This document shows, in pieces, positions 9,212-16,768 of a stretch of DNA of 47,939 nt. The DNA comes from an uncultured Bacteroidota bacterium (GTDB lineage Bacteria > Bacteroidota > Bacteroidia > UBA7662): NCBI GenBank assembly GCA_903856555.1, contig CAIOCC010000103.1, forward strand, positions 1 through 47,939. Reading direction: 5' to 3'. Made by a program: the position numbers and the translations under genes. Position 1 is the first letter of the stretch. The number at the start of each line of letters is the position of its first letter. The notes below the pieces were generated by a model. It ran no database searches. It worked only from the letters and a program-made list of their open reading frames with translations, and was not told the DNA's origin.

Positions 9212-10240
9212 CTAATCCAGCAGCAATTGCTGGATCATTTCGCGGGTCAGCTCCGCTTCGCCCACCTGGCCTCCTTGACCCATCCCTTTGGATTTGAGAT
9301 CGTATTCCATGAGGATACGTATGCTGCGCCGAAGCCGGGGCGGACGCAGGGAGCGGGCGTATTTGCGGTAAGCCGTAACAAAATACGGATGCACGCCGAG
9401 CAAGGTCGCCAACGCCTGAGGGGCTGCATCCGAGGCCTCGTGGACCAAGGCCACTTTTTGATAAAAAGCATACAAAGTCCCAACGCAAAGGGGCAGACTA
9501 AAATTGGACGCTTTGGGTTGTTGGCCCAGGTGGACGGCCAATCGGTAGGCCCTGGTCGCGTCTTGTTCTCCGAGGGCGTCTTGGAGTTCAAACACATTGT
9601 ACTCCCTCGAAATCCCCACAAATTTCTCGATATGCTCGGGTTCAATGCGTTCGCCGTCCCGAAGGTTGAGGCTGAGTTTTTCGATCTCGGAGGCGAGAAG
9701 ATCCGGTCGATTGCCAACAAATTCCAAGAGCAGGGCTTTGGCTTGGGGGTTGAGTTTAAAACCATGCCCCGCTACTTTTTCGTCCAACCAAGACTCCAAT
9801 TGCCGGTCCTTGAGGGAATCGCTTTGGACCACCAAGCCTTTTTGCTCCAGGATTTTGTAGGTTTTTTTGCGACGGTCCAGGTTCTTGCCCCGGTACAGCA
9901 GGACCAGGAGGGTGGATGCAAGAGGGTTTTGGAGGTAGGCTCCTAGTTTTTCCCATTCTTTGTCTGCCATTTGTTGGGCTTCCCGCACCAATACCAGCCG
10001 CTGTTCGGCCATGAAGGGGAAGAGTTTGGCAGCACTGAATATTTGTTCGGCATCGCATTCTTTGCCGTACAAAATCGTTTGATTAAAATCGCGGGCCTGT
10101 TCGGGAAGGAAGCGGTTTTCCAATAAATCTCCCAAGGCATCCACAAAATAGGGTTCTTCGCCCTGTACCAAAACCGATCCGGACCAGCGGAGGACTTCCT
10201 GGGGTTGTTGCAAACATTCGCGGGCAATTTTGGCAGCCAT
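9212..10240 (-). CDS. holA: DNA polymerase III delta subunit
   Basis: A 342-residue protein with the three-domain architecture of the clamp-loader delta subunit, which opens the beta sliding clamp. Recognisable family features are LVQGEEPYFVD at the start of the AAA-like fold, the FPFMAEQRLVLVREA stretch, and NRPDLLASEIEKLSL in the middle helical domain. The C-terminal domain resembles delta's collar helices. Its ATG overlaps the TAA of amn (TAATG), so translation is coupled. This pairing with amn and the divergent HsdR_N gene recurs in Bacteroidota. Confidence 0.92.
   Translation of the reverse strand: MAAKIARECLQQPQEVLRWSGSVLVQGEEPYFVDALGDLLENRFLPEQARDFNQTILYGKECDAEQIFSAAKLFPFMAEQRLVLVREAQQMADKEWEKLGAYLQNPLASTLLVLLYRGKNLDRRKKTYKILEQKGLVVQSDSLKDRQLESWLDEKVAGHGFKLNPQAKALLLEFVGNRPDLLASEIEKLSLNLRDGERIEPEHIEKFVGISREYNVFELQDALGEQDATRAYRLAVHLGQQPKASNFSLPLCVGTLYAFYQKVALVHEASDAAPQALATLLGVHPYFVTAYRKYARSLRPPRLRRSIRILMEYDLKSKGMGQGGQVGEAELTREMIQQLLLD
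9215..9235. terminator. Possible terminator hairpin between convergent ribF and holA
   Basis: ATCCAGCA and TGCTGGAT form an inverted repeat around GCAAT just after the ribF stop and across the last codons of holA. It overlaps an alternative palindrome CAGCAATTGCTG. No T-run follows in the ribF direction, so this is only a candidate. Confidence 0.25.
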
Positions 10241-11010
10241 TAGAAACGCAAATGTTTGACTGTTAATCCGTTATTTATAAGTGTATTCAAGGCCTGGATT
10301 CCGATTTCCAAGTGGGTTTGGGCATAATGAGCGGTCACTCGGCGGTCGCTGACCCCTGTTTTGACCCCTTCGGGTATCATGGGCTGATCGCTGACCAACA
10401 ACAAAGCCCCGCTGGGAATGCCGTTGTAAAAGCCGACCGAAAACAAAGTGGCGGTCTCCATGTCAATGGCCATAGCGCGGATTTTTTGGAGGTAAGCTTT
10501 GAAGACTTTGTCATGCTCCCAAACCCGCCGGTTGGTGGTGTAAACGGTCCCGGTCCAATAGTCCAGGCCCAGGTCGCGGATGGTGGTGGAGAGGGCTTTT
10601 TGGAGGGCAAAGGAGGGCAAGGCTGGTACTTCGGGAGGAAAGTAATCGCTGGAGGTACCCTCGCCTCGTATGGCGGCGATGGGCAAAATAAAATCGCCCA
10701 AGGCGTTTTTCTTTTTGAGACCACCGCACTTGCCCAAAAACAGAACGGCTTTGGGGGAAACGGCCGTGAGCAAATCCATCACCGTTGCGGCCATCGGAGA
10801 ACCCATCCCAAAATTCAACAAGGTGATACCGCCGGAACGGACACTGCTGATGGGTTTGTCCAAACCTTGGATAGGGACGTTGAATTTCTCCGCAAAAAGT
10901 TCCAGGTAATGGCTGAAATTGGTGAGCAGGATATACGGCGTAAAATCTCCCAAAGCCAAACCCGTGTAGCGGGGCAGCCAATCGTGCACAATTTCTTCCT
11001 TGCTTTTCAT
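10240..11010 (-). CDS. amn: AMP nucleosidase
   Basis: A 256-residue enzyme of the nucleoside phosphorylase superfamily that splits AMP into adenine and ribose 5-phosphate. It has the short Bacteroidota form, lacking the N-terminal regulatory domain of the ~480-residue enterobacterial enzyme. Family signatures include GGITLLNFGMGSPMAA, the glycine-rich LGKCGGL, DMETATLFSVG with the Met-Glu pair that holds ribose, and VSDQPM near the catalytic Asp. Upstream is a TAATTTTG promoter box; downstream the stop overlaps the holA start. Confidence 0.93.
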   Translation of the reverse strand: MKSKEEIVHDWLPRYTGLALGDFTPYILLTNFSHYLELFAEKFNVPIQGLDKPISSVRSGGITLLNFGMGSPMAATVMDLLTAVSPKAVLFLGKCGGLKKKNALGDFILPIAAIRGEGTSSDYFPPEVPALPSFALQKALSTTIRDLGLDYWTGTVYTTNRRVWEHDKVFKAYLQKIRAMAIDMETATLFSVGFYNGIPSGALLLVSDQPMIPEGVKTGVSDRRVTAHYAQTHLEIGIQALNTLINNGLTVKHLRF

Positions 11011-11022
11011 GGTTTATTCATT

Positions 11023-11030
11023 CAAAATTA
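11023..11030 (-). promoter_or_regulatory. TAnnTTTG -7 box upstream of amn
   Basis: On the minus strand TAATTTTG matches TAnnTTTG exactly and ends 12 bases before the amn ATG (11010). It would drive amn-holA. It lies back to back with the box of the divergent HsdR_N gene, in an intergenic stretch of only 47 bases. Confidence 0.45.
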
Positions 11031-11041
11031 CGCCGATGCTT

Positions 11042-11049
11042 TAGTTTTG
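11042..11049 (+). promoter_or_regulatory. TAnnTTTG -7 box upstream of the HsdR_N gene
   Basis: TAGTTTTG is an exact TAnnTTTG match ending 8 bases before the ATG at 11058. A transcript from it would have almost no 5' leader. Confidence 0.4.
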
Positions 11050-11057
11050 GATGTCCC

Positions 11058-11570
11058 ATGATGGAGAATAGGCCCCCATTGAATCGACCCCTCCTTTTTC
11101 CTGAGGTGGCGCTGCTTCGTCGTTGGCACAAGGAGCGTGAAGAGGTTTGGGATGCTTTCCGGCGTCGCTGGTTGGTTCTGGGTCCCGAGGAATGGGTCCG
11201 CCAACACCTGGCCCATTATTTGGTGAACCACTTGGGCTATCCCAAGAACCGATTGGTCATCGAAAAGCGAGTAGGGGGCGGTGTGGACTCGACGCGCATG
11301 GATTTGCTGGTGATTGGCAAGGAGGGCGAACCGTTGGTTTTGGTGGAATGCAAAGCACCGCAAACGATGCTGAGCGAAGAGGTTTGGTGGCAGGTTTCGG
11401 GGTATGAAATGCAGATTCCTGCACCCGTTGTGGCGGTTACCAACGGTCTGGAGATGGAAGTTAGGCAACGCGCTCCCCAAGGTTGGTTAAGCCTGCCGGG
11501 TATTCCTCCGGTCTCTGCCTGGAGACGGCGGGATTCAAAGGGGACGAAGCCGGGGTTATCGGGGAAGTAA
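11058..11570 (+). CDS. Solitary HsdR N-terminal-like (PD-(D/E)XK) domain protein
   Basis: A 170-residue protein resembling the N-terminal nuclease domain of type I restriction HsdR subunits. The nuclease-like core is visible as STRMDLLV (Asp), then LVLVECKAP with the (D/E)XK lysine, then a WWQVSGYEMQ helix. There is no helicase domain and no hsdM or hsdS nearby, so it is not a complete restriction system. Stand-alone proteins of this type next to holA are common in Bacteroidota; their role is not established. A DNA-maintenance function is inferred from context only. The 3' end overlaps the convergent NAD(P)-binding protein gene by 15 bases. Confidence 0.8.
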   Translation: MMENRPPLNRPLLFPEVALLRRWHKEREEVWDAFRRRWLVLGPEEWVRQHLAHYLVNHLGYPKNRLVIEKRVGGGVDSTRMDLLVIGKEGEPLVLVECKAPQTMLSEEVWWQVSGYEMQIPAPVVAVTNGLEMEVRQRAPQGWLSLPGIPPVSAWRRRDSKGTKPGLSGK

Positions 11571-12248
11571 ACCCGCCAATATTTTGATTTGGCGGCTGTC
11601 GTAAACGTCGGTGCCTTGGTCGTCCTTGAGGCTATCCAAGAGCATGGCGGCGGCTACCTCTTTGGCGGCCACGGCGGCCATGGAGCGGGGCAACAAAAAA
11701 TCCCAGAGTCGGTAGGTTAACCTTGCTACGTATTCGGCAGGCCGGCTTTCGCTCCGATCGCCCAACAAGAGGCCGGGGCGGAATAGACTCAGCCGATCAA
11801 ATTCCAAGCGGCGAAGAGCGTCTTCCACTTCCCCCTTGGTGCGGGCATAGGGTAATCTGGACTGGGTATTTGCGCCGGCGGATGAAACAACGCCAAAGTA
11901 GGGAACCCCTGCTTGACGGGCCAGGATACCGGCATCCACCACCATTTGGTAATCGACCCTGCGAAAGGCTTCCAGGGACCCTGCTTTGCGAAGGGTGGTC
12001 CCCAAGCAACAAAAAACCCGGTCAATGGCCGTATAATGACCGGCATCGGTACCGGGCTCCAGGAGGGTGGAATGCTCCCAGCGTAATTTGTAATGGGTAA
12101 AAGGAGGCTGGGTTCGGCCCAGGCAAAGAATTTCGTAAACCTGATCGCTCTTGATGCAAAGTTCCAGCAAGGCTTGACCCACCAGACCGCTGTAGCCCAA
12201 CAGGAGAACGCGCCGCTGGGGGCGGTGAAGGGAACCGGGCTTATCCAT
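11556..12248 (-). CDS. NAD(P)-binding atypical SDR / epimerase-like protein
   Basis: A 230-residue Rossmann-fold protein. The nucleotide-binding motif GYSGLVG is at residues 18-24, followed by VFCCLGTTLRKAGSLEAFRRVD, VSSAGAN and YARTKGEVE, the pattern of the HTATIP2/TIP30-like and YbjT-like NAD(P)H-binding proteins. The YARTK element is the YxxxK pair of short-chain dehydrogenases. No substrate can be inferred. Its start overlaps the 3' end of rlmH by 8 bases, so it is the last gene of the ribD-FKBP-rlmH run. Confidence 0.8.
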   Translation of the reverse strand: MDKPGSLHRPQRRVLLLGYSGLVGQALLELCIKSDQVYEILCLGRTQPPFTHYKLRWEHSTLLEPGTDAGHYTAIDRVFCCLGTTLRKAGSLEAFRRVDYQMVVDAGILARQAGVPYFGVVSSAGANTQSRLPYARTKGEVEDALRRLEFDRLSLFRPGLLLGDRSESRPAEYVARLTYRLWDFLLPRSMAAVAAKEVAAAMLLDSLKDDQGTDVYDSRQIKILAGLLPR

Positions 12249-12708
12249 GATGATAGGGTTGGTGATTTAGAATGCTGAACCCTCGGTACAATTGTTCCAT
12301 CAAAATCAGACGTACCAAGGGATGCGGAAAGGTAAGGGGAGAAAGGGACCAAATCCAGTCGGCCTTGCGACGTAATTCATCCTGAACTCCGTAGGCACCG
12401 CCGACCACAAATTGAACGCGGTCCGTTCCAGCATTGCCCCATTTTTCGAGTTGCCCCGCCAAGCCCGAACTGCTCACCGACTGGCCCCGTTCATCCAAGA
12501 CAACCAGCGCGTGACGTGGCTTTAACTTGCTAAGAATCAAGCGATTCTCGGCTGACTTTTGATCCTCCGGTGAAAGGCCTTGTTCTTTGATGGCCAGTTC
12601 CGTGACGGTCAGACGGCAATAATGCCGCAGGCGTTCATGAAAATGTTCGCATCCGTTCACCACATAGGGTTCACGAATTTTCCCAATCAGCAAAAGTTCG
12701 ATCACCAT
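12241..12708 (-). CDS. rlmH: 23S rRNA (pseudouridine1915-N3)-methyltransferase RlmH
   Basis: A 155-residue SPOUT methyltransferase that methylates Psi1915 in helix 69 of 23S rRNA. The size and features are those of RlmH: an N-terminal YxxR-type sheet, ALVVLDERGQSVSS with the conserved D-x-x-G, FVVGGAYGV in the knot, SLSPLTFPHPLVRLILMEQLYRG, and the signature C-terminal QPYHH. Downstream of the FKBP gene by 36 bases. Confidence 0.97.
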   Translation of the reverse strand: MVIELLLIGKIREPYVVNGCEHFHERLRHYCRLTVTELAIKEQGLSPEDQKSAENRLILSKLKPRHALVVLDERGQSVSSSGLAGQLEKWGNAGTDRVQFVVGGAYGVQDELRRKADWIWSLSPLTFPHPLVRLILMEQLYRGFSILNHQPYHHG

Positions 12709-12744
12709 GGGTGCTCGACGGGGATAGGGGTCCCAGTGTCCAGC

Positions 12745-13440
12745 TTACTTTTTCTTGATGTCGAGCAATTCGACTTCAAAAATCAGCACAGCATGCGGTG
12801 GGATTTTTTCGCCGGCACCACGCTCACCGTAGGCCAGATTGCTGGGCAGGTAGAGCTTGAAGATGGAGCCTTTGGGCATGAGCTGTAGGCCTTCGGTCCA
12901 GCCAGCGATCACACCATTGAGTGGGAAGGTGGCGGGTTCACCGCGCTCCTTGGAGGAATCAAATACTTCCCCTTTGGTGGTGGTTCCGTGGTAATGAACT
13001 GTGACTTCGTCGGTCGCTAGGGGCTTGGCTCCGTCGCCCATCTTGACGACTTCGTATTGCAAACCGCTTGCGGTGGTTGTGATCCCTTTTTTCTTAGCGT
13101 TATCGGCCAGGTAGGCTTCGCCTTCTTTCTTGCTTTCGGCACCCTTGGCTTCGGAGATCTTGGTGAAATAGGCTTGAATGGCCATCATGGCTTCTTGATC
13201 ACCCATCCAGGGGCTGTCACCTGCCAAAATATGTTCCATGCCTTTCATCATGGCCTGGAGGTTCAATTCCTTGATTCCTTGGGTTTTGATGTTCGAGGCG
13301 ATGTTTACGCCCAATCCATAGGATACGCTGTCCAATTCGGTTTTGAGGTCTTCTTTTTTCATTTTGTTGTTTTGGGCATTGCAGGATACAGTCCAGAGCC
13401 CGGTGGCCAAAAGGACGGCGTGGAGGATTTTGTGATTCAT
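12745..13440 (-). CDS. FKBP-type peptidyl-prolyl isomerase, probable lipoprotein
   Basis: A 231-residue protein with a signal peptide ending in LWTVSC, giving a lipobox-like cysteine at residue 20, so it is probably lipid-anchored in the periplasm. Residues ~27-130 form a Mip/FkpA-type helical dimerisation domain (LDSVSYGLGVNIASN). Residues ~135-228 are an FKBP domain with VTVHYHGTTTKGEVFDSS, GVIAGWTEGLQLMPKG and LAYGERGAGEKIPPHAVLIFEVEL. It assists proline-limited folding of exported proteins. Its ATG overlaps the ribD TGA (ATGA), so it is coupled to ribD. Confidence 0.93.
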   Translation of the reverse strand: MNHKILHAVLLATGLWTVSCNAQNNKMKKEDLKTELDSVSYGLGVNIASNIKTQGIKELNLQAMMKGMEHILAGDSPWMGDQEAMMAIQAYFTKISEAKGAESKKEGEAYLADNAKKKGITTTASGLQYEVVKMGDGAKPLATDEVTVHYHGTTTKGEVFDSSKERGEPATFPLNGVIAGWTEGLQLMPKGSIFKLYLPSNLAYGERGAGEKIPPHAVLIFEVELLDIKKK

Positions 13441-14573
13441 GATGGGGAGAGTTGAAGTCTAAAGTGGTCGCGAAGATAATCCAGGTCGGGAGCATTTTGT
13501 CCAGCAACCCAAGCGGGGTGCAGATAGACCCGGTAAAGGTCCGTGCCCAGGTGTCCACTGAAGAGGGGGGTCTGGGGCTCAGCGGGAGCGGGCGTCCCCT
13601 TTCCGGTGTGCATGTGGGGGTTTTCGATGACATGAATTTCGTCCCAAAAGCCTTCTTGAAGGAAAAGCTCCAGGGTTTTGGCGCCACCCTCAACCAACAC
13701 GGAATTCAGTCCCTCCTCCACAAGGATCTTATGCCAGGACTTGAGTCCCTCGGGGCTCTTGGTTGGCCCCGAATCAGACGGGTCGTTCGTTGGCCAGGGC
13801 ATAGGGAGGGGTTGGGGATTTCGATGCATAACCTGAAGATCAAGGGGCCAGGGTCGGGAATCCCCTGCAACGGCGATGCGCGGATGGGGCGGACCCGCCA
13901 ACCGGGCATCCAGAATAGGGTTGTCAAGAAGGAGGGTGCGGGCGCCCACCAACAAGGCGGCTTGTTCCCTGCGGAGGCGATGGACCCAACGCTGTGCCTG
14001 GGGTCCGCTGATTCGAGGCCCGGGCCCGTTTTCTCCTTGGTCAAGGTACCCGTCCGCGGTTCGAGCCCATTTGAGTACGGTATAGGGTCGATTTTGGTGG
14101 ACCATGGTTTCGAAGCGTCGGTTCATCCAGCGGGCTTCTTTTTCCAGAACGGGACCGCGGACCTGAAGGCCGGCGGTTCGAAGTCGTTCCAAACCTCGGC
14201 CCTGGACCAAGGGATGGGGATCGGTGCAGGCGTAGACCACCGTTCCAATTCCAGATGCAAGGATGGCCTCCGTGCAGGGCGGGGTTCGGCCGTGATGATT
14301 GCAGGGTTCCAAGCTGATATAGAGCGTGGCGGCCGCAGCAGCTCCTTCACCGATTTGGTGATCTTGGAGGTAGGACTTCCAAGCCTTTAGCGCGTTAATT
14401 TCGGCATGGGCCAAGCCGCAGGACTGGTGAAAACCCTCCGCAACGACCCGGTTGTCCAACGTAATCAAGGCACCTACCAAGGGGTTGGGAGAGACCGCCG
14501 ATCCGGGGACATCGGCCAATTCCAAGCAGCGACGAATAAATGGCCAATCCGATGGCAGAGGGGGGAGCATCAT
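13437..14573 (-). CDS. ribD: Bifunctional pyrimidine deaminase/reductase RibD
   Basis: A 378-residue fusion carrying out two steps of riboflavin synthesis: deamination of the diaminopyrimidine nucleotide and reduction of its ribosyl side chain. The deaminase zinc site is HAE at 56-58 plus PC at 90-91 and Cys100 (SLEPCNHHGRTPPC). The reductase domain starts around residue 160 (RPYTVLKWARTADGYL) and contains VEGGAKTLELFLQEGFWDEI. Length is normal. Two adjacent ATGs (14573, 14570) can serve; an exact TAnnTTTG box lies 8 bases upstream. Divergent from prmC. Confidence 0.95.
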   Translation of the reverse strand: MMLPPLPSDWPFIRRCLELADVPGSAVSPNPLVGALITLDNRVVAEGFHQSCGLAHAEINALKAWKSYLQDHQIGEGAAAAATLYISLEPCNHHGRTPPCTEAILASGIGTVVYACTDPHPLVQGRGLERLRTAGLQVRGPVLEKEARWMNRRFETMVHQNRPYTVLKWARTADGYLDQGENGPGPRISGPQAQRWVHRLRREQAALLVGARTLLLDNPILDARLAGPPHPRIAVAGDSRPWPLDLQVMHRNPQPLPMPWPTNDPSDSGPTKSPEGLKSWHKILVEEGLNSVLVEGGAKTLELFLQEGFWDEIHVIENPHMHTGKGTPAPAEPQTPLFSGHLGTDLYRVYLHPAWVAGQNAPDLDYLRDHFRLQLSPS

Positions 14574-14581
14574 GGTATCGT

Positions 14582-14589
14582 CAAAATTA
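14582..14589 (-). promoter_or_regulatory. TAnnTTTG -7 box upstream of ribD
   Basis: Minus-strand TAATTTTG, an exact consensus match, ends 8 bases before the ribD ATG at 14573. It would transcribe ribD, the FKBP gene, rlmH and the NAD(P)-binding protein. I saw no FMN riboswitch: the whole intergenic region is 42 bases. Confidence 0.45.
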
Positions 14590-14600
14590 GTTCTTCTGCC

Positions 14601-14607
14601 TAACTTG
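14601..14607 (+). promoter_or_regulatory. Weak TAnnTTG-type -7 box upstream of prmC
   Basis: TAACTTG is one T shorter than the TAnnTTTG consensus and ends 8 bases before the prmC ATG (14616). Position fits the spacing of the exact boxes elsewhere in the window, but the sequence match is weaker. Confidence 0.25.
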
Positions 14608-14615
14608 CCTGCACA

Positions 14616-15440
14616 ATGAATTCAAGCGGGACGGCAACAATGGGGGAATGGAAGCGCCGTTTGGGCCATCATTACCCCTCCGGGGAATTGGCCGCGATGC
14701 GTCGCTTTTGGATGGAAGAATCTTCGCAGGATCCGGACGAAGTCCAGTGGAACCGCCTTGTATCTCGAGAACCGGTTCAATATGTTCTGCGCAAGGCCTG
14801 GTTCATGGGAAGAACCCTGGAGGTCGACGGCTCGGTTCTCATTCCAAGGCCTGAATCCGAAGAATTGGTGGCCTGGGTCCTTGAAGCAAAGGAGAACCAC
14901 GCGGAGGCTTTTTTGGATTTGGGAACAGGGAGCGGTTGCCTGGCCCTGGCTCTGGCTTGGAAGGGAGTTTGCTGTCCGGTTTACGGGGTGGATGTTTCGG
15001 CGGAGGCGTTGAAAACCGCCCGAAAGAATGCCGTAGCCTGGGGCTTGGAGTCGAGTTTTGTTGGCCTGCAGGCTGACTTTATGGACAAGGCCTGGGTGCC
15101 GCCCTCGGCGGCTTTATGGATCAGCAATCCACCCTACATCGGTCTGGATGAAGCCGCCCAAATGGAGAAACATGTCCTTGACTATGAGCCTTCTACGGCT
15201 CTCTTTGCCCCGAGTCCGGACCCGCTGGATGTATACCGCGCATTGGCAGAACATTTTTTGAAAGATCCGGTGGCCCGTTCTTTTTGGCTGGAGCTCAACC
15301 CGCGTTATGCCGAGGAATGTTTGTTGTTATGGACTGGCTGTCAGGCCCAAATCCGCAGGGATATGCAAGGCAAACCCCGCATGCTGCGGGTTATCAAAGA
15401 ACCGCTACCACAGCAGCCTGACGATCAATCTTGCGCATAA
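14616..15440 (+). CDS. prmC: Release factor glutamine methyltransferase PrmC/HemK
   Basis: A 274-residue SAM-dependent methyltransferase that N5-methylates the glutamine of the GGQ motif in release factors RF1 and RF2. Visible features are the helical N-terminal domain, REPVQYVLRKAWFMGR, VLIPRPESEELV, the SAM motif FLDLGTGSGCLALALA, and the catalytic NPPY at residues 171-174. Its substrate RF2 (prfB) is encoded later in this window. Its 3' end overlaps convergent fabD by 47 bases. Confidence 0.96.
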   Translation: MNSSGTATMGEWKRRLGHHYPSGELAAMRRFWMEESSQDPDEVQWNRLVSREPVQYVLRKAWFMGRTLEVDGSVLIPRPESEELVAWVLEAKENHAEAFLDLGTGSGCLALALAWKGVCCPVYGVDVSAEALKTARKNAVAWGLESSFVGLQADFMDKAWVPPSAALWISNPPYIGLDEAAQMEKHVLDYEPSTALFAPSPDPLDVYRALAEHFLKDPVARSFWLELNPRYAEECLLLWTGCQAQIRRDMQGKPRMLRVIKEPLPQQPDDQSCA

Positions 15441-16278
15441 GGCCTTGCAAAACTTTGCCGGGTCCCAGCTCACTGAATTCGGTGGCCCCATCACGGATCA
15501 TCGCCCGAACGCCTTGCGTCCATTGCACGGCACCGGTTAACTGAAGGTTGAGGCCTTCCCGTATTTTCTCAGGATCGATTCGGCCTTCGTTGGGGGCTAT
15601 GTTTTGGTAAACGGGGCAGCGTGGTGCGCGCAGTGTGGTGGCCGCCAAGGCGGTTTCCAAGGCTTGGGCGGCGCTGGCCATGTAAGGCGAATGGAAGGCT
15701 CCGCCGACCTGCAAGGGGACGACCTTGAGGGCTCCGGCTTCGATGGCTTTTTGGCCGGCTTCGTGGACGCCAACGGGTCCTCCGGAAATGACCACCTGAC
15801 CGGGGCAATTAAAATTAGCGGCTACCACCGTTTCGGAATGGACGCTGGCACAAATTTCGACCACCCGCTCGTCGTCCAGTCCCAAAACCGCCGCCATGGT
15901 CGAAGGTTGTTCTTCACAGGCTTTTTGCATGGCCGCGGCCCGCAGGGCCACGAGGCGCAATCCGTCCCCAAAGTCCAGGGCCCCGGCAGCTGTCAAGGCC
16001 GAAAATTCTCCCAAGGAATGCCCGGCAACCATCGATGGTTCAAAGCGTTCCCCCAGGATTTCGGCCCAAATCACGGAGTACAAGAAAACGGCCGGCTGGG
16101 TCACTTTGGTGGCTTTGAGATCTTCTTCGCTGCCATCGCAAAGGAGGCTCTTGATGGAATAGCCCAGGATTTCGGAGGCCTGATCCAAACGGGTTTCGGC
16201 CAAGGGATCCAGGGCCAGCAAATCGCGGCCCATGCCGGGGTATTGGGATCCTTGTCCAGGAAAGAGATAGGCGCGCAT
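15394..16278 (-). CDS. fabD: Malonyl-CoA:ACP transacylase FabD
   Basis: A 294-residue enzyme that loads malonate onto acyl carrier protein for fatty-acid elongation. It opens with AYLFPGQGSQYPGMG, has the catalytic serine Ser88 in GHSLGEFSAL, an arginine-containing LRAAAMQ segment, and the histidine in GAFHSPYM. Length is typical. It follows the queD-like gene by 14 bases and is probably cotranscribed with it. Confidence 0.96.
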   Translation of the reverse strand: MRAYLFPGQGSQYPGMGRDLLALDPLAETRLDQASEILGYSIKSLLCDGSEEDLKATKVTQPAVFLYSVIWAEILGERFEPSMVAGHSLGEFSALTAAGALDFGDGLRLVALRAAAMQKACEEQPSTMAAVLGLDDERVVEICASVHSETVVAANFNCPGQVVISGGPVGVHEAGQKAIEAGALKVVPLQVGGAFHSPYMASAAQALETALAATTLRAPRCPVYQNIAPNEGRIDPEKIREGLNLQLTGAVQWTQGVRAMIRDGATEFSELGPGKVLQGLMRKIDRQAAVVAVL

Positions 16279-16292
16279 AGGTTTGGGTTGGT

Positions 16293-16733
16293 TTAAGGTG
16301 CGGGGGGAAGGCCTCCAAAACCGGGACCGTAATAGGTCACGGAATTGTTGGGGGTTTCAAAGAGTTGGAGGCTGTAAAGGCGGTAGCGGGGGTGCTGCAG
16401 GGTTTCCCACAATTGGTCCCAAATAGCCATGGCCAGGTTCTCCGTCGAGGCCATGCGACCCTGCATGAAAGGCACGTCCAGGTTGATATTCGAATGGTCC
16501 AGAGGTTCAATGACCCGGTCTTCGATGATTTTTTTGAGCCATTTGAGGTCGACCACAAAGCCGGTATCCGGATCCACTTCACCGGCCACGGTGACCCAAA
16601 GTTCAAAATTATGCCCGTGCCAATGCTTGTTGGCGCATTTGCCAAAGACCTCTTCGTTGCGTGCTTGGTCCCATTGGGGATTCCACAATTTGTGAGCGGC
16701 GTTGAAATGAGCTTTGCGGGTAACAAGAATCAT
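16293..16733 (-). CDS. queD: 6-pyruvoyl-tetrahydropterin / 6-carboxytetrahydropterin synthase family
   Basis: A 146-residue enzyme of the T-fold PTPS/QueD family, acting on dihydroneopterin triphosphate, usually in queuosine (7-deazaguanine) synthesis in bacteria. Zinc ligands are His14 (FNAAH), His39 and His41 (HGH); the catalytic cysteine is Cys33. The spacing is C-x5-HGH, the arrangement of eukaryotic PTPS, whereas enterobacterial QueD has C-x3-HGH. The gene symbol is therefore by family rather than proven reaction. The ATG at 16733 follows an exact TAnnTTTG box; an earlier in-frame start at 16769 would overlap the hldD start. Confidence 0.85.
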   Translation of the reverse strand: MILVTRKAHFNAAHKLWNPQWDQARNEEVFGKCANKHWHGHNFELWVTVAGEVDPDTGFVVDLKWLKKIIEDRVIEPLDHSNINLDVPFMQGRMASTENLAMAIWDQLWETLQHPRYRLYSLQLFETPNNSVTYYGPGFGGLPPAP

Positions 16734-16740
16734 AGGCGGC

Positions 16741-16748
16741 CAAAGATA
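16741..16748 (-). promoter_or_regulatory. TAnnTTTG -7 box with possible -33 TTG, upstream of queD-like gene
   Basis: Minus-strand TATCTTTG is an exact match, 7 bases before the ATG at 16733. A TTG lies about 18 bases further upstream, close to the 19-base spacing described for Bacteroidota -33/-7 promoters. It is one of the best promoter candidates here. Confidence 0.5.
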
Positions 16749-16756
16749 CAAAGGCT

Positions 16757-16764
16757 TAATTTTG
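16757..16764 (+). promoter_or_regulatory. TAnnTTTG -7 box upstream of hldD
   Basis: TAATTTTG, an exact match, ends 4 bases before the hldD ATG (16769). It lies 8 bases from the opposed box of the queD-like gene; both divergent boxes fit in a 35-base intergenic region. Confidence 0.45.
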
Positions 16765-16768
16765 GGCA

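Noticed and set aside
11058..11570. Type I restriction-modification system
   Set aside because: Only an HsdR N-terminal-like domain is present; no helicase, hsdM or hsdS gene is within the window.
14574..14615. FMN riboswitch upstream of ribD
   Set aside because: The whole gap to the divergent prmC gene is 42 bases, too short for an RFN element, and holds opposed promoter boxes.
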